DNA of 64,000 nucleotides from a bacterium (GCA_030431715.1 JAUIIO010000001.1:248001-312000), one strand, 5' to 3'. Counted from the first letter of the stretch, positions 50,092 through 61,944 are shown. The notes: generated by a model not told the origin, from the letters alone. Numbers and translations are program-made.

Positions 50092-51380
50092 TTCTTATTT
50101 CAAATGGTAGAGTTATAGATCCATCTTGTGATATCGACGGCGAGTTCGATGTTCTTATTGAGGGAGAGAAGATCAAAGATATCGCTCCACGTGGAGCTTT
50201 CTCAGAGATGTCTTATGTAACTGAGGTTGATGCAAAGGGTATGTGGGTTATCCCTGGTCTTATCGATCTTCATGTTCATCTTCGTGAGCCCGGTCAAGAA
50301 TGGAAAGAGACCGTACTTACAGGCTCTCGCGCTGCTATTCTTGGTGGATATACCTCTATATGTTGTATGCCGAACACAGATCCGGCCATACATTCAGAGG
50401 AGATAGTTCGGTATATTATTGATAAGGGGCGAGAAGCTAATCTTGCTCGTGTATTGCCAATTGGGGCGGTCTCTGTTGATCGCCTTGGGAAGGAACTTGC
50501 ACCACTAAGTGAGCTAGCAGAGGCCGGCTGTGTAGCATTTTCTGATGATGGTGATCCTGTCTATAATGCCGGTCTCATGAGACGAGCTCTTGAGTGGTGT
50601 CGTATGATAGGCGTTCCCATCAGCTGTCATGAAGAGGATAAGTCGATTAGTGGGTGTGGATGTATGAATGAATCTGCGCTCTCGACGAAGCTTGGACTTA
50701 CCGGCCTGCCAGGCGTTGCAGAAGATGTCATGGTTGCACGTGATATAGAACTCGCCCGAGAAGCAAATTCTCCAGTTCATTTCTGTCATGTCTCTACGGC
50801 TAGAAGCGTAGAGCTCATTCGCCGAGCCAAGAATGACAATATTCCGGTAACTGCTGAGGTGACCCCACACCACCTAGTTATGACTGAGCAGGCCGTGGCA
50901 GAATACGATACGTATTCAAAAATGAGTCCACCTCTAAGAAAGGAGGAAGATCGTCAGGCGCTTATTGCTGGACTTTGTGATGGCACATTAGATGCGGTAG
51001 CAAGCGATCATGCACCACACGAAGATGACGTGAAGAAGATTGCTTTTGAGGAAGCTGCGATGGGGATACTGGGGCTTCAGACCAGTATGCCGGTTATTTT
51101 CGATCTTGTTCATGAAGGTGTTCTCCCTCTCACAAAGGCAATTGACGTGCTCTCAACCGGGCCAGCACGTGCCTTTCGACTCAATGCCGGTACCTTACAA
51201 AAAGGTTCTCCGGCTGACGTTGCTCTTGTTTCGCCTGATAAAAAGTGGACATTCGGACAGGACGACATTGTATCAATCTCTACGAATAGCCCATTTATTG
51301 GACGGCAATTTCAAGGAGCGGTTCATACCGTTTTTGTTGGTGGAGAAGTTAAGCTTCAGAATGGAAAGATTTGCATATGA
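50088..51380 (+). CDS. pyrC: Dihydroorotase (class I)
   Basis: 430 residues, GTG start overlapping the pyrB stop. DLHVHLREPG with two metal-binding His, VHFCHVST, and DAVASDHAPH with the catalytic Asp. Class I, multifunctional-type enzyme that ring-closes carbamoyl aspartate. The stop overlaps the carA start (ATGA). Confidence 0.95.
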   Translation: MILISNGRVIDPSCDIDGEFDVLIEGEKIKDIAPRGAFSEMSYVTEVDAKGMWVIPGLIDLHVHLREPGQEWKETVLTGSRAAILGGYTSICCMPNTDPAIHSEEIVRYIIDKGREANLARVLPIGAVSVDRLGKELAPLSELAEAGCVAFSDDGDPVYNAGLMRRALEWCRMIGVPISCHEEDKSISGCGCMNESALSTKLGLTGLPGVAEDVMVARDIELAREANSPVHFCHVSTARSVELIRRAKNDNIPVTAEVTPHHLVMTEQAVAEYDTYSKMSPPLRKEEDRQALIAGLCDGTLDAVASDHAPHEDDVKKIAFEEAAMGILGLQTSMPVIFDLVHEGVLPLTKAIDVLSTGPARAFRLNAGTLQKGSPADVALVSPDKKWTFGQDDIVSISTNSPFIGRQFQGAVHTVFVGGEVKLQNGKICI

Positions 51381-52549
51381 AAAAAGCCGCTATAGTACTT
51401 GCAGACGGGAAAAGTTTTATCGGAAATGCCTTTGGTGCGACTGTCGATGCTGAGAATGCCTCCATTGGCGAAGTCGTCTTTAATACCTCAATGAGTGGTT
51501 ACCAGGAGATAGTAACCGATCCGAGCTATGCAGGTCAGATTATGTGTTTTTGCTACCCTCATATTGGCAATGTGGGCTGCAATGATCTTGATGTAGAAAG
51601 TAGCGCTGTGCATGTAGAAGGGGTAATTGTTCGAGATCTCAGTAAGAGAGTTTCAAATTTTCGCTCAAAAGAATCTTTTGAAAATTATCTTAAGCGAAAC
51701 AATATTATGGGACTTTGTGATATTGATACAAGATCTCTTGTTCGCTACATACGGGATAACGGAGCGCAGCCTGGAGCTATGGCGGTTCTTGAGAAGGAAG
51801 GGGATATCTCCTTACTCCAGAAAAAAGCCGCAGAGTATGGTTCTATGGAAGGCAAAGATTTTGTTCGTGAGGTAAGTTGCGAAGAGGCCTACAGCTGGAA
51901 CGAGCTTCCGTGGGATCCCGTATCAAATAGTTACCCTGAGATAGCACATGGTAAGATGTGGTCTCGGCCTCATGTTGTCGCTATGGATTTTGGTATTAAG
52001 AGAAATATCTTGCGACTGTTAACAGGCATAGGTTTTCGTGTCACAGTTGTTCCCGCTTCAACGAGTGCTGAAGAGATCATGGAGCTAAAACCTGATGGAG
52101 TTTTCCTGTCTAATGGGCCCGGTGACCCGGCAACGCTTCAAGATATCGTTGCAGAGGTGAAAAAGCTTGTTGGGAGAGTTCCGGTATTTGGTATCTGCCT
52201 TGGTCATCAGATTCTTGCGCAAGTATTTGGTGGTAAGACCTATAAGTTAAAATTCGGACACCGAGGTGCAAATCACCCTGTGAAGGATCTCGCGACAGGC
52301 AAGGTTGAGATCTCTACTCAAAACCATGGATTCGCCGTCGATCCAGAGAGTCTTCCGGAGCGTAAGTATGTTTCACATCTAAACTTAAATGATCAAACAG
52401 TGGCAGGGCTGCACTCCGAGGAAAAGCAATGTTTTAGTGTTCAGTATCATCCCGAAGCATCGGCAGGACCACATGACTCCCAGTATCTCTTTAAACGATT
52501 TTATGAATTTGTTGTTGGGTATCAGCAAGGCTCAGTGAGTAGTAGCTGA
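51377..52549 (+). CDS. carA: Carbamoyl-phosphate synthase small (glutaminase) subunit
   Basis: 390 residues from ATG 51377, overlapping the pyrC stop. N-terminal domain SYAGQIMCFCYPHIGNVG, C-terminal class I glutamine amidotransferase: GICLGHQ with catalytic Cys, and HPEASAGPHD. Supplies ammonia to CarB. Reading frame from TTG 51371 is not used. Confidence 0.96.
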   Translation: MKKAAIVLADGKSFIGNAFGATVDAENASIGEVVFNTSMSGYQEIVTDPSYAGQIMCFCYPHIGNVGCNDLDVESSAVHVEGVIVRDLSKRVSNFRSKESFENYLKRNNIMGLCDIDTRSLVRYIRDNGAQPGAMAVLEKEGDISLLQKKAAEYGSMEGKDFVREVSCEEAYSWNELPWDPVSNSYPEIAHGKMWSRPHVVAMDFGIKRNILRLLTGIGFRVTVVPASTSAEEIMELKPDGVFLSNGPGDPATLQDIVAEVKKLVGRVPVFGICLGHQILAQVFGGKTYKLKFGHRGANHPVKDLATGKVEISTQNHGFAVDPESLPERKYVSHLNLNDQTVAGLHSEEKQCFSVQYHPEASAGPHDSQYLFKRFYEFVVGYQQGSVSSS

Positions 52550-52592
52550 TCCAGTATTGTTTCAGGGGATTGTGTAAGAAAAGGATAGTACA

Positions 52593-55500
52593 TTGCCAAA
52601 AAGAACTGATATCAAAAAAATTCTTCTCATAGGTTCGGGACCGATAGTTATAGGACAAGCCTGTGAATTTGATTACTCTGGAACGCAAGCTGTTAAGGCA
52701 CTAAAAGAAGAGGGTTATCAAGTCGTACTTGTGAATTCAAATCCTGCTACGATTATGACGGACCCGGAATTTGCTGATAGGACCTATGTCGAGCCAATAA
52801 CGGCAACGCATGTTGCTGCCATCATTGAAAAAGAACGTCCGGATGCGCTTTTACCAACCATGGGTGGGCAAACGGCTCTAAACGTAGCTATTGAACTTGC
52901 AGAACGTGGAGTGCTTGATGAGTTCGAGTGTGAGCTCATTGGAGCAAAGATTGATTCCATAACAATGGCCGAAGATCGTGAGCTTTTTCGACAAGCGATG
53001 GACGATATCGGTTTGCAATCTGCTCGTAGTGGTGTTGCTCACTCTCTGAGTGACGCCGAGGCTATTGCTCAAGACATAGGATATCCCATTATACTACGTC
53101 CCTCGAGAACTCTTGGTGGTTCTGGTGGGGGAATTGTCGAGGACAAGAGCCAGTTGCATCAGATGGTAGCGCACGCACTGCAAGCAAGTCCAAACAGTGA
53201 AGTTCTTCTAGAGCAGTCTCTTCTCGGATGGAAAGAATTTGAGCTCGAAGTTATGAGAGATCTCAATGATAATGTTGTCATAATTTGCTCCATCGAAAAT
53301 ATTGACCCAATGGGAGTACACACAGGGGACTCTATTACGGTCGCTCCTATTCAGACTCTTACTGATAAAGAATATCAAGTACTCAGGGATGCGGCGATTA
53401 AGATAATTAGGAAAATCGGTGTCGATACAGGTGGTTCGAATGTGCAGTTTGCTGTCGAGCCTCATACTGGTCGCGTTATTGTTATTGAGATGAATCCCCG
53501 GGTATCTCGAAGTTCGGCATTGGCGTCTAAAGCAACAGGATTTCCTATTGCTAAGATCGCTGCGAAACTCGCCGTAGGTTATACCCTTGATGAACTTTCT
53601 AATGACATTACAAGAGAAACGCCAGCATGTTTTGAGCCTGCGCTTGATTACACGGTATTGAAAATTCCGAGGTTTGCGTTTGAAAAATTTCCACTGGCAG
53701 AGTCTAAACTTGGAACACAGATGAAGTCCGTCGGTGAGGCTATGGCCATTGGACGGAACTTTGCGCAAGCTCTTCAGAAAGCGCTCTGTTCACTTGAGCA
53801 AGATTCTAATGGATTTGACCGTCATCATCTTGTTAGAGATTTTGGAAAAGCTGAGTTGCTTCATGCTTGCCGGACGCCGACACCTGATAGAATGTGGTAT
53901 CTTGCCGAGGCTCTTCGCTCTGGAATAAGTGTTGATGAACTCTATGCGGAAACGAGTGTCGATCCTTGGTTCCTTGCCGAGATTTCATCGATAGTAGATT
54001 TAGAAACAAGACTTACTGAGTCTTCGCTCACTCCTGAGTTTCTGTCTGAACTCAAGTCAGAGGGGTTTAGCGATCAGCGTATAGCTTCACTCTCGAAAAT
54101 GACCGAGGAAGAGGTTCGAAAGATTAGGATTGAAAATGGCATTACTCCCAAATTTCGTCTCGTAGATACTTGTGCAGCTGAATTCGTTGCTCACACACCT
54201 TATTTATATTCCTCGTATGATACAGGTGAAGACGAAGCGTTACCAACAGACAAAAAGAAAGTCGTAATACTGGGTTCTGGACCAAACCGAATTGGTCAGG
54301 GCATTGAGTTCGATTATTGCTGTGTGCATGCCTTACAGGCGCTCAAAGAAGATGGATATGAAACCATCATGATCAACTGTAATCCTGAAACCGTATCTAC
54401 TGACTACGATACGAGTGATAGGCTCTACTTCGAACCGCTCATGCTAGAATCCGTTCTTGCTATTCTGGAAAGAGAGAAACCTACTGGAGTCATCGTTCAA
54501 TTTGGTGGACAAACTCCGTTAAAGCTCGCTCAGCAGCTTCATGATGCCGGAATTCCAATTCTTGGGACTTCAGTTGATTCGATAAACATGGCAGAAGATA
54601 GAGAGCTTTTTTCTTCCTTCATTACTCAATGTGGGTTTCAGCAGCCAGACTTTGCCACGGCGCGATCGCTTGAGGAAGCACTGTTGGCAGCTGAGAAAAT
54701 TCAGTATCCACTCATGATACGACCTTCATTCGTTCTCGGTGGGAGAGCTATGCGTATTGTATATTCAGAACAAGATCTCCGTACGTATATGCATGAGAGT
54801 GTCGAAGTTTCTAATGAACGTCCGGTGCTTCTTGATAGATTTTTACACAATGCTATTGAAGTAGATCTGGATGCCGTTTGCGATGGTAAGGAGGTTGCCA
54901 TTGCTGGTGTGATGGAACATATCGAGCGCGCAGGTATTCACTCTGGAGATAGCTCGTGCTGCCTTCCTCCTCAATCGCTTTCATCTGAAGTGATAGATTT
55001 GATGAAGGCTCAGGCTAAAGAGATTGCGCTCGGGCTAAAGGTCGTTGGCCTTATGAATATACAATTTGCGGTAACTCCTGAAGGAGAGCTTTATATCTTA
55101 GAGGTTAACCCCAGAGCTTCAAGGACGGTGCCTTTTGTGAGTAAGGCCACCGGCGTTCCATGGGCCAAGATCGCATCACGTGTTATGGCAGGTCGCTTGC
55201 TATCTGACTTTGCTTCTGAGATAGAAACATCTGCGCGTTATGAAAAGGATAAACGGTACTGTGCTGTGAAGGCATGTGTTTTTCCATTCAGGAAGTTCGC
55301 GGGTGTCGATACCATTCTTGGACCAGAGATGAAATCAACAGGTGAAGTCATGGGCATTGATACCACGTTTGCTGGCAGTTTTGCTCGTGCTCAAGCAGGA
55401 GCAAGTATTGAACTTCCTCTCACAGGTCGTGCCTTCATTAGCGTTGCCGATCGGGATAAGGATGAGATCTTGCCAGTAGTGAAATCTCTCATTAAAAATG

Positions 55501-55874
55501 GATTTGAAGTTGTAGCAACACATGGAACTGCCAGCTATCTTGCAAGCAAGGGGGTGAAGGTTTCTGAGGTGAAAAAAGTTAGGGAAGGCTCACCGCATGT
55601 TGTTGATATGTTGGGAGAGGGAGAAATTCAGCTTGTCATTAATACTCCCGAAGGTCATGAGCCTCTACTCGACTCACGCTCTATACGCCTTGTAGCTCAT
55701 GAGCTATCTATTCCAACCTATACGACTGTTGCTGCCGCGGCGGCTGCGACGGAAGCTATCCGGATACTAAAAGCAGAGAAGGGGAATGTTGAAGTCTGCC
55801 CTCTCCAAACGTATCACACTGAACCTGTTCCGTTATCAGATAACGAACAACTTAAAATGGGTGCTATTTTATGA
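52593..55874 (+). CDS. carB: Carbamoyl-phosphate synthase large subunit
   Basis: 1093 residues, TTG start at 52593 with AAGGATA upstream. Two homologous synthetase halves, each with an ATP-grasp domain ([20 protein letters not shown] and [20 protein letters not shown] start the halves), then the allosteric MGS-like domain near residue 940 ([11 protein letters not shown]). Catalyses carbamoyl phosphate from bicarbonate, ammonia and two ATP. The stop overlaps the greA start. Confidence 0.97.
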   Translation: MPKRTDIKKILLIGSGPIVIGQACEFDYSGTQAVKALKEEGYQVVLVNSNPATIMTDPEFADRTYVEPITATHVAAIIEKERPDALLPTMGGQTALNVAIELAERGVLDEFECELIGAKIDSITMAEDRELFRQAMDDIGLQSARSGVAHSLSDAEAIAQDIGYPIILRPSRTLGGSGGGIVEDKSQLHQMVAHALQASPNSEVLLEQSLLGWKEFELEVMRDLNDNVVIICSIENIDPMGVHTGDSITVAPIQTLTDKEYQVLRDAAIKIIRKIGVDTGGSNVQFAVEPHTGRVIVIEMNPRVSRSSALASKATGFPIAKIAAKLAVGYTLDELSNDITRETPACFEPALDYTVLKIPRFAFEKFPLAESKLGTQMKSVGEAMAIGRNFAQALQKALCSLEQDSNGFDRHHLVRDFGKAELLHACRTPTPDRMWYLAEALRSGISVDELYAETSVDPWFLAEISSIVDLETRLTESSLTPEFLSELKSEGFSDQRIASLSKMTEEEVRKIRIENGITPKFRLVDTCAAEFVAHTPYLYSSYDTGEDEALPTDKKKVVILGSGPNRIGQGIEFDYCCVHALQALKEDGYETIMINCNPETVSTDYDTSDRLYFEPLMLESVLAILEREKPTGVIVQFGGQTPLKLAQQLHDAGIPILGTSVDSINMAEDRELFSSFITQCGFQQPDFATARSLEEALLAAEKIQYPLMIRPSFVLGGRAMRIVYSEQDLRTYMHESVEVSNERPVLLDRFLHNAIEVDLDAVCDGKEVAIAGVMEHIERAGIHSGDSSCCLPPQSLSSEVIDLMKAQAKEIALGLKVVGLMNIQFAVTPEGELYILEVNPRASRTVPFVSKATGVPWAKIASRVMAGRLLSDFASEIETSARYEKDKRYCAVKACVFPFRKFAGVDTILGPEMKSTGEVMGIDTTFAGSFARAQAGASIELPLTGRAFISVADRDKDEILPVVKSLIKNGFEVVATHGTASYLASKGVKVSEVKKVREGSPHVVDMLGEGEIQLVINTPEGHEPLLDSRSIRLVAHELSIPTYTTVAAAAAATEAIRILKAEKGNVEVCPLQTYHTEPVPLSDNEQLKMGAIL

Positions 55875-56359
55875 AAAGACCGATGACCCCGAGAGGATAT
55901 CGCCAGCTTCGTGATGAGCTTTCGCGATTAAAAGGAATGCGTCCGGAGCTGGCAAAAGCGATAGAGGTCGCACGAGCTCATGGAGATCTCTCTGAGAACG
56001 CTGAGTACGATGCCGCAAAAGAGAGATCTGGGCTTACCGAAGCAAAAATTCGAGATCTTGAGGCCAAACTAAGCTACGCAGAAGTTATAAATCCTGCTGA
56101 TATTTCTAATCCGGAAAAGGTAGTATTTGGTGTTACGGTTCGCATTGAGGACGTTGACTCAGGTGAGGAGCGAGTTCTATCGATAGTTGGTGCCGATGAG
56201 TCTGACGTAAAAAAGAATCTCATCTCCCTTGAATCTCCTATCGGTCGTGGTCTGATTGGCCGTGAGGTTGGAGACATCGCGCGTATGAAGCTGCCGGGAG
56301 GAGTTAAAGAGTATGAAATTTTAGAGATATCTGTCGACTATAAAGACGAGGATTCATAA
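55871..56359 (+). CDS. greA: Transcription elongation factor GreA
   Basis: 162 residues. [18 protein letters not shown] opens the N-terminal coiled coil; [14 protein letters not shown] is the conserved tip with the two acidic residues that enter the polymerase channel. ATGA overlap with carB. The carB-greA order is common in proteobacteria. Confidence 0.96.
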   Translation: MKRPMTPRGYRQLRDELSRLKGMRPELAKAIEVARAHGDLSENAEYDAAKERSGLTEAKIRDLEAKLSYAEVINPADISNPEKVVFGVTVRIEDVDSGEERVLSIVGADESDVKKNLISLESPIGRGLIGREVGDIARMKLPGGVKEYEILEISVDYKDEDS

Positions 56360-56397
56360 GAAACACTGCTTCGTTCTAAGCTCGTGATCAATTCGAT

Positions 56398-58239
56398 ATG
56401 ATTTCAGAAGAAACCATTAATGAAGTACGTGAAAAATCTCCCATCGTTCAAATTATAGGAGAAACCGTACAGCTCCAACGTAAAGGATCTTCTTACATGG
56501 GGCTGTGTCCCTTTCATGGGGAGAAAACCCCGTCATTTTCTGTACGTGAGGAAGGGTATTATCACTGTTTTGGTTGCGGGGAGTCAGGCAACGTCTTTTC
56601 TTTTCTCATGAAACAGCGTGGGCTCTCCTTCCCTGAAGCGATACAGGAGTTAGCGGAACGTAGTGGCATTACTATACGCTATACGAACAATACGAACCGC
56701 ACTTTTAATCGAGAGCAAGCAAACGAAAAAAAGAGAGTTGAAGAGATCGTGCTTTTGGCAATGAAGTTTTATCAATACGCACTTGATAAAGCGCCGGCAT
56801 CAGAAAAATCGTATGTTCAAGGTCGAGGCATTACTGCTGAAGCTCTGAGTGAGTTCCGACTCGGTTATGCGCCCACAGAGTGGCGCAGTCTGACAGACGT
56901 CCTTAGAAAAAAAGGATTTAAGGATGAAGATATTGTTCTGGCAGGAATGGCGAGACGAAGCCCGCGCGGAGAAATCTATGATACTTTTCGTGGAAGGCTG
57001 ATTTTTCCAGTAGCTACTGGTCCTGAGCGTATCGCAGGTTTCGGTGGTAGAATCTTGCCACAGCATGAAGACAAGAACTCCCCCAAATATATTAACTCAC
57101 CTGAAAGTCCGATATATCATAAAAGCAAGATTCTCTACGGTGTGCCACACGCGACTGCGGCGATTCGTGAGAAGAGATATGTTTATCTTGTGGAAGGATA
57201 CATGGATGTTATCTCGCTTTGGCAGCAGGGGGTAAGAAATGTTCTTGCTACCTGTGGAACTGCTGTAGCTGAGGGCCACGTTGAGAGGTTAAAGCATCTC
57301 TGTAGTCGGGTGAGAGTTGTATTTGATGGTGACGCTGCTGGCAAGAAAGCAGCAGGACGACTTTTTCCACTGTTTGTCGGGAGAGGAATTGATGTCGAAG
57401 TCCTCTTTTTGGAAGCAGGTGAGGATCCTGACTCTCTAGCAATGACGCATGGTTCGGGGCTTGAAGCATTTCTGGAAGAATATCCAAGGCTCTCGTTGTT
57501 GGAATGTTACCTTGAGTTTCTGCTATCAAGTAATGGTATTGAGGATGTTCAAAATCTCGGACCTGCTTTAAAAGGAAAATTATGTCAGAAGGTGGTAGAG
57601 GCGCTGACGCCTGTCCAGAATCCAATAGAAAAAGACGAATTGTACCAACAAGCAGCCAACTTTCTTATGGTTGATAGTGATGTCTTTAAAGATATTGTCG
57701 GTAGTACTTCTGCAGGAAGTTCCTCTGTGCGTACGATCGTGGATGATGAAGTTCAGGGATTGGAAGAGGTAACTTCCGTTACTCATCTCCCTCCTCTTGA
57801 TAAAACGATCTTGCAAGCGTGCATGGTTCACCGTGAAGAACTTGCACCTGCCATTCTTGCGTCACCAGAATGGTGTCAGGTGCTTCACCCCGCGTCACTT
57901 AGCTTCATTAGCTTTATGAGTAATATTGTACAGAGTGAAATGTCGGATGGGGAGAAGAAGGGGGCGATACAAGACCTTTTGAAGAAGTCAGGAAGGGAGT
58001 GGCTGGCCCACTGGAAGGCAGCTTACAAGATGCACAATGAGTCAAATGGAGTACTTATGAAGGCTTTTAAGGAATGCGAAGGCAGGTTGCGTCATGAGCT
58101 CTTGAGGCGTGAGCTCTCGCGTATCGAACTTGATATGACGAGTGCACAAGAGGAGGATGAGCGAGTGAAACTCAGCCAGAGACGTCTTGAGCTTACTCGG
58201 AGAATCAAACTTGCCTCAGGTAATGAGGTAGGTGGCTGA
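56398..58239 (+). CDS. dnaG: DNA primase
   Basis: 613 residues. Zinc-binding domain CPFHGEKTPSF and CFGCGESGNVF; catalytic core with TOPRIM VEGYMDVISLW and VFDGDAAGKKA. The C-terminal helicase-binding region is present but diverged. It makes RNA primers. Followed by a weak terminator and rpoD in the macromolecular-synthesis order. Confidence 0.96.
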   Translation: MISEETINEVREKSPIVQIIGETVQLQRKGSSYMGLCPFHGEKTPSFSVREEGYYHCFGCGESGNVFSFLMKQRGLSFPEAIQELAERSGITIRYTNNTNRTFNREQANEKKRVEEIVLLAMKFYQYALDKAPASEKSYVQGRGITAEALSEFRLGYAPTEWRSLTDVLRKKGFKDEDIVLAGMARRSPRGEIYDTFRGRLIFPVATGPERIAGFGGRILPQHEDKNSPKYINSPESPIYHKSKILYGVPHATAAIREKRYVYLVEGYMDVISLWQQGVRNVLATCGTAVAEGHVERLKHLCSRVRVVFDGDAAGKKAAGRLFPLFVGRGIDVEVLFLEAGEDPDSLAMTHGSGLEAFLEEYPRLSLLECYLEFLLSSNGIEDVQNLGPALKGKLCQKVVEALTPVQNPIEKDELYQQAANFLMVDSDVFKDIVGSTSAGSSSVRTIVDDEVQGLEEVTSVTHLPPLDKTILQACMVHREELAPAILASPEWCQVLHPASLSFISFMSNIVQSEMSDGEKKGAIQDLLKKSGREWLAHWKAAYKMHNESNGVLMKAFKECEGRLRHELLRRELSRIELDMTSAQEEDERVKLSQRRLELTRRIKLASGNEVGG

Positions 58240-58256
58240 AAACTCAGCTCTTTTTT
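58235..58256 (+). terminator. Weak intrinsic terminator overlapping dnaG stop
   Basis: GCTGA (58235-58239) pairs with TCAGC (58244-58248), then TCTTTTTT. The short 5-bp stem limits confidence. It probably leaves rpoD with its own promoter. Confidence 0.4.
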
Positions 58257-58667
58257 CTTGTGTGTGTCTCTGGATTAATTTATCAAGTCAAGCTAAACTT
58301 TCATGTTTGAGGTAGATTGCTTTGTTCGGGCAAAAAAGAGCACCTGATAGGTCAAGAATTTACCAATAGGTGCATAATAACCATTAAGAATGCCGATTTT
58401 TTAAGATCTGCACTCATGAGTAATATATGAAGGAATATTCAGGGCGTCTAGGTAAGATACTGAAATGCTTTGTTAATATTTAAGAGAGACTCTATTGCGA
58501 GCGAATGTGCCTGTGAGTCTCATTTGACGTCAGGTGGTTTACTTTTCGCTTCGGCTTGCGCTGATCTGACAGATCGCTATGCTGATAAAATTGGCGCGAG
58601 ATCGAAATTGAAATGTACGCAGATCAAAATGCTTACTGAACGAGCCAGAACAAACAAAGGGGTGTGA
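58240..58667. other. Intergenic region upstream of rpoD
   Basis: 428 bp, AT-rich. It contains a hairpin GCACCT (58340-58345) / AGGTGC (58368-58373). A 65-codon ORF (58470-58667) ends directly at the rpoD start but lacks a ribosome site and is not called. I could not pick a promoter with confidence. Confidence 0.5.
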
Positions 58668-60836
58668 GTGGTTACGAAGAAAAAAAATCAAGCCAAATCA
58701 AAACGAAAGATAAAGCCAGCTGCAAAGAAAACAGCTCGTGCGAAATCTACTTCTACGCGTGCGAAGAAAACAGCTGCGAAGAGTAAGAAAACGACCTCCA
58801 AGAAAAAGATTGCTAAGAAGACTACGGCTAAGAAAAAAACCGTAGCCACTTCTGCGAAGAAAGCGACCCGGACAAAGACTACGGCAAAAAAAGCTGCTGC
58901 TAAGAAGAAGATTACCAAGAAGACAGTTGCGAAATCTTCAAAAGAGAAGAGTACTAAAACTACCGCAGCTAAAAAGGGAGCTGAAGAGACTGTGACTCTT
59001 GCTGCTGAGCAAAGTGGAGTTATGAGAAATAGTCGAGTGAATAAAAAAGAGCTCGATAAGTTAGAAGATAAAGAATACATCCTGAGTGAAGATGACAGTA
59101 GCGATGATGAGTTCGAAGAGGATCTCGATCTTGACAGTGATGATGTTGAAGCATTTAGCTCGCTAAAGCGTCGAAGATCCTCTGATGATTCTGACGATGA
59201 CGACGATGATTTCGACAAACCACGTAAGTCAAAGTTTGATTCAGGTGATGGGACTGAAGAGGTGCAGATCGGTAAGGGGGTAGACCCTGTACGCATGTAT
59301 CTTCGAGAGATGGGGAATGTCAGTCTTCTCACAAGAGAGGGTGAAGTTACCATTGCGAAGCGTATTGAAGAAGGTGAGCAGGCTGCGGAGGAACAGATTT
59401 TACGGCAGCCAGCCTCTCTCGCATACGTTGTTGACCTTTTTCAGCGTGTGAAGAACGACGAGATACGCCTCCGAGATCTATTTATGGAAGAAGACACGGA
59501 ATCTGATTCTGAAGAGGAAGAGGAAGAGGAAGAAAACACTGAAGAGAGTCCAGAAGGGGAAGATGTTCCTTCACAAAAAGATCTTGAGGAGCAGAGACAG
59601 AAAAAAGAGTTTCTTAAGAAGGCTACTACTTATAAAAAAGCCCTTAAAGATACAGAAAAGCTCTATCTTGATCTTAAGAAGGCCCGTGGCAAGAAAGGGA
59701 AAGTCAGTGCTGAGCTCGCTCGCAAGTACGAAAAGCTTCTCACTCGTAATAGTCAAAAAATCGTTAAGCTAAACTTGAACATCAAGCAGCTAACGAAGAT
59801 GGGTGAAAAACTTAAGTTGCTCCACACCGATGTAGAGTCTGTTCTTAAAACTCTTCGTTCTCTTGAGCGCAAGTACGCTCGCGATCGCGCTGAGATTCTT
59901 GAGGCTGGTCCTGAGCTGATCTCTGAAAATCAACTTGAATTCAAGCGAGTCTGCCGACGCTTAAAGTTGAAGGCAAACGAAGCTCGCCTTCTCGGAAAGA
60001 GAGTTGCAGAGGCACAGGAGGTCTTTCTGCAGCTTGAGGAAGGCACACTCATGGAGCTTCAGGAGTTTCACACCTCTGTTCGAATTCTTAAAGATGCTGA
60101 GTATCGGGCATATGAAGCCAAGCAGGAGCTTGTTGAGGCTAACCTGAGGCTTGTTGTTTCTATCGCGAAGAAGTACACAAACCGCGGACTCCAGTTTCTT
60201 GACCTGATTCAGGAAGGAAACATCGGCTTAATGAAAGCCGTAGATAAGTTTGAGTACCAGCGTGGGTATAAGTTTTCTACCTATGCCACTTGGTGGATAC
60301 GTCAGGCAATTACAAGAGCGATCGCGGATCAGGCGAGAATTATTCGTATTCCTGTACACATGATCGAGACGATTAATAAGCTTGTTCGGACCTCTCGCTC
60401 TCTCGTTCAAGATCTTGGTCGAGAGCCGACGCCTGAAGAGATCGCAGACAAGATGGAGATTCCGGTAGATAAGGTTCGTAAGGTTCTAAAGATAGCTAAG
60501 GAGCCTATTTCGCTTGAGACGCCAATTGGTGAAGAAGAGGATTCTCATCTTGGAGACTTTATCGAGGATAAGCGTGCGGTATCGCCTGCGAACGCTGTTG
60601 TGAACATGAACCTTCATGAACAGACAAGACGTGTATTGGCTACCCTGACACCTCGAGAGGAAAAAGTGCTTCGTATGCGATTTGGCATTGGTGAGAAGAG
60701 CGACCATACTCTAGAGGAAGTCGGGCAGAATTTTGATGTCACACGTGAGCGTATTCGTCAGATTGAAGCAAAGGCTCTCAGGAAGTTGCGTCATCCCAGC
60801 CGCAGTAAGCGCTTGAGAAGCTTTATGGAAAAATAG
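58668..60836 (+). CDS. rpoD: RNA polymerase primary sigma factor RpoD with histone-H1-like N-terminus
   Basis: 722 residues, GTG start with AAAGGGG upstream. Residues 1-107 are Lys/Ala/Thr repeats ([32 protein letters not shown]) like the C-terminal domain of histone H1. Residues 128-200 are strongly acidic Asp/Ser ([13 protein letters not shown]). Region 1.1 is not recognisable. Region 1.2 begins at [11 protein letters not shown] (206-216). A non-conserved insert contains a Glu run; regions 2-4 are standard: [38 protein letters not shown] and the region 4 helix-turn-helix [20 protein letters not shown]. Confidence 0.97.
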   Translation: MVTKKKNQAKSKRKIKPAAKKTARAKSTSTRAKKTAAKSKKTTSKKKIAKKTTAKKKTVATSAKKATRTKTTAKKAAAKKKITKKTVAKSSKEKSTKTTAAKKGAEETVTLAAEQSGVMRNSRVNKKELDKLEDKEYILSEDDSSDDEFEEDLDLDSDDVEAFSSLKRRRSSDDSDDDDDDFDKPRKSKFDSGDGTEEVQIGKGVDPVRMYLREMGNVSLLTREGEVTIAKRIEEGEQAAEEQILRQPASLAYVVDLFQRVKNDEIRLRDLFMEEDTESDSEEEEEEEENTEESPEGEDVPSQKDLEEQRQKKEFLKKATTYKKALKDTEKLYLDLKKARGKKGKVSAELARKYEKLLTRNSQKIVKLNLNIKQLTKMGEKLKLLHTDVESVLKTLRSLERKYARDRAEILEAGPELISENQLEFKRVCRRLKLKANEARLLGKRVAEAQEVFLQLEEGTLMELQEFHTSVRILKDAEYRAYEAKQELVEANLRLVVSIAKKYTNRGLQFLDLIQEGNIGLMKAVDKFEYQRGYKFSTYATWWIRQAITRAIADQARIIRIPVHMIETINKLVRTSRSLVQDLGREPTPEEIADKMEIPVDKVRKVLKIAKEPISLETPIGEEEDSHLGDFIEDKRAVSPANAVVNMNLHEQTRRVLATLTPREEKVLRMRFGIGEKSDHTLEEVGQNFDVTRERIRQIEAKALRKLRHPSRSKRLRSFMEK

Positions 60837-60892
60837 GACTGCTTTGCGTTTTTCCTCTGTGCTCTCTTGTGCCTCTATGCTTTAATTTGGCT

Positions 60893-61522
60893 ATGAAATT
60901 TCTCAGGCCTATCTTCATTCTTCTTGTATCTTGTACCCTTTGGAGTTGTGGAAAGTACGGTAAGCCTTTTCCTCCCGAAACGCTTGGGGCGTTAGCTCCC
61001 ACCGATTTTCAGATTATTCCACTAATTGATGGTGTGGATTTCAAGTGGCAAGCTTCCGTAAAAGATCGTCGGGGAAAAGATCTCAAGTTCTTTGATGGCT
61101 TTAAGATATACCGGATCACATTCCCAGATCAGGAAAAGATTGAAGAGTTTGATTTTGATGAAGATCACCTGCTTCTTACCATCCCCGATCATCACTTCGA
61201 AAAGTACATGGAAATGCTTGAAAAGGCCGAGGAGGAAGGGCGCCCAACGAGAAAGGTCAAGCTTACAGAGGAGGAGCTTCTCTACTCATTTTCCGATCGT
61301 GACCTTGAGCCGGGTGTGGAGTACGGGTATTTTATAGTCCCTTTTCTTTATGGGGATGTTCGCGGAGAAGTCCGCGATGTTCTTGTTATCTCCTTTCGCG
61401 GGCTTCAGTCCACCTCTTACCTCTATAGCTTAATTGATGAAAATGATGTCAATGCAGAAGAGATTGATATTGAGGCAGAGCTGGCCACTCAGCAGGAGGA
61501 GAATCAACAGCTGTCTCGATAA
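60893..61522 (+). CDS. Lipoprotein with LptM-like N-terminus
   Basis: 209 residues from ATG 60893 (MKFLRPIFILL); the earlier ATG 60869 is less likely. Lipobox LWSC, then CGKYGKPFPPE as in the CGxxGPxxPP start of LptM-like and related lipoproteins. The mature part has an FnIII-like beta sandwich feel (DFKWQASVKD, FKIYRITFP, EYGYFIVPF). Anchored at the outer membrane. Function unknown; a link to LptD maturation is only by N-terminal similarity. Confidence 0.7.
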   Translation: MKFLRPIFILLVSCTLWSCGKYGKPFPPETLGALAPTDFQIIPLIDGVDFKWQASVKDRRGKDLKFFDGFKIYRITFPDQEKIEEFDFDEDHLLLTIPDHHFEKYMEMLEKAEEEGRPTRKVKLTEEELLYSFSDRDLEPGVEYGYFIVPFLYGDVRGEVRDVLVISFRGLQSTSYLYSLIDENDVNAEEIDIEAELATQQEENQQLSR

Positions 61523-61944
61523 ATAAGGGCCCCAATAACCTTAGAAATCGTTGGTCGAAAGAGTGGTGTTTGCAGCATCATATCTTCTCGTAATTACTCG
61601 ACATTGTGACCTGTCTCACTGGGTGAAAGACCTATTGCTTTTTTAGGGGCCAGCGGATAGTTTTATCAGTAACACCGTGATTTTAGGATTTACAAACTAC
61701 CGTTTTCTTTAGAGGATGTAGGTCTGGGTGACGGTGCACTGGCTAATGTCATGAGAGTTGTTCAAGTTCGTTTGGTAGGGCTCATTTTGGTGAGGCCGAC
61801 AAGCGTTTATTTCCGGTTGCGATTCTTCTTGGAATGAAACCTGCTTGACAATATGAATGGCTGTATGGAAATAACATATAAGGTTAGTTTGTTCTCCTAC
61901 AAGTATTCAGGATAGACCTTTTAAAAAAGTAAAAAGGATTGCAG
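61523..61944. other. Intergenic region upstream of IclR gene
   Basis: 422 bp. A perfect -35 TTGACA lies at 61845-61850, but no good -10 is at 16-18 bp; AAATAACATATAA follows at about 18-24 bp. AAGGA (61934-61938) is the iclR ribosome site. Otherwise I see nothing. Confidence 0.5.

Noticed and set aside
58470..58667. 65-codon ORF ending at the rpoD start
   Set aside because: No SD and no recognisable sequence; more likely leader RNA.
58688..59353. 221-codon minus ORF rich in Phe/Ser/Val
   Set aside because: Antisense shadow of the Lys/Ala/Asp-rich rpoD start; composition follows from the opposite strand.
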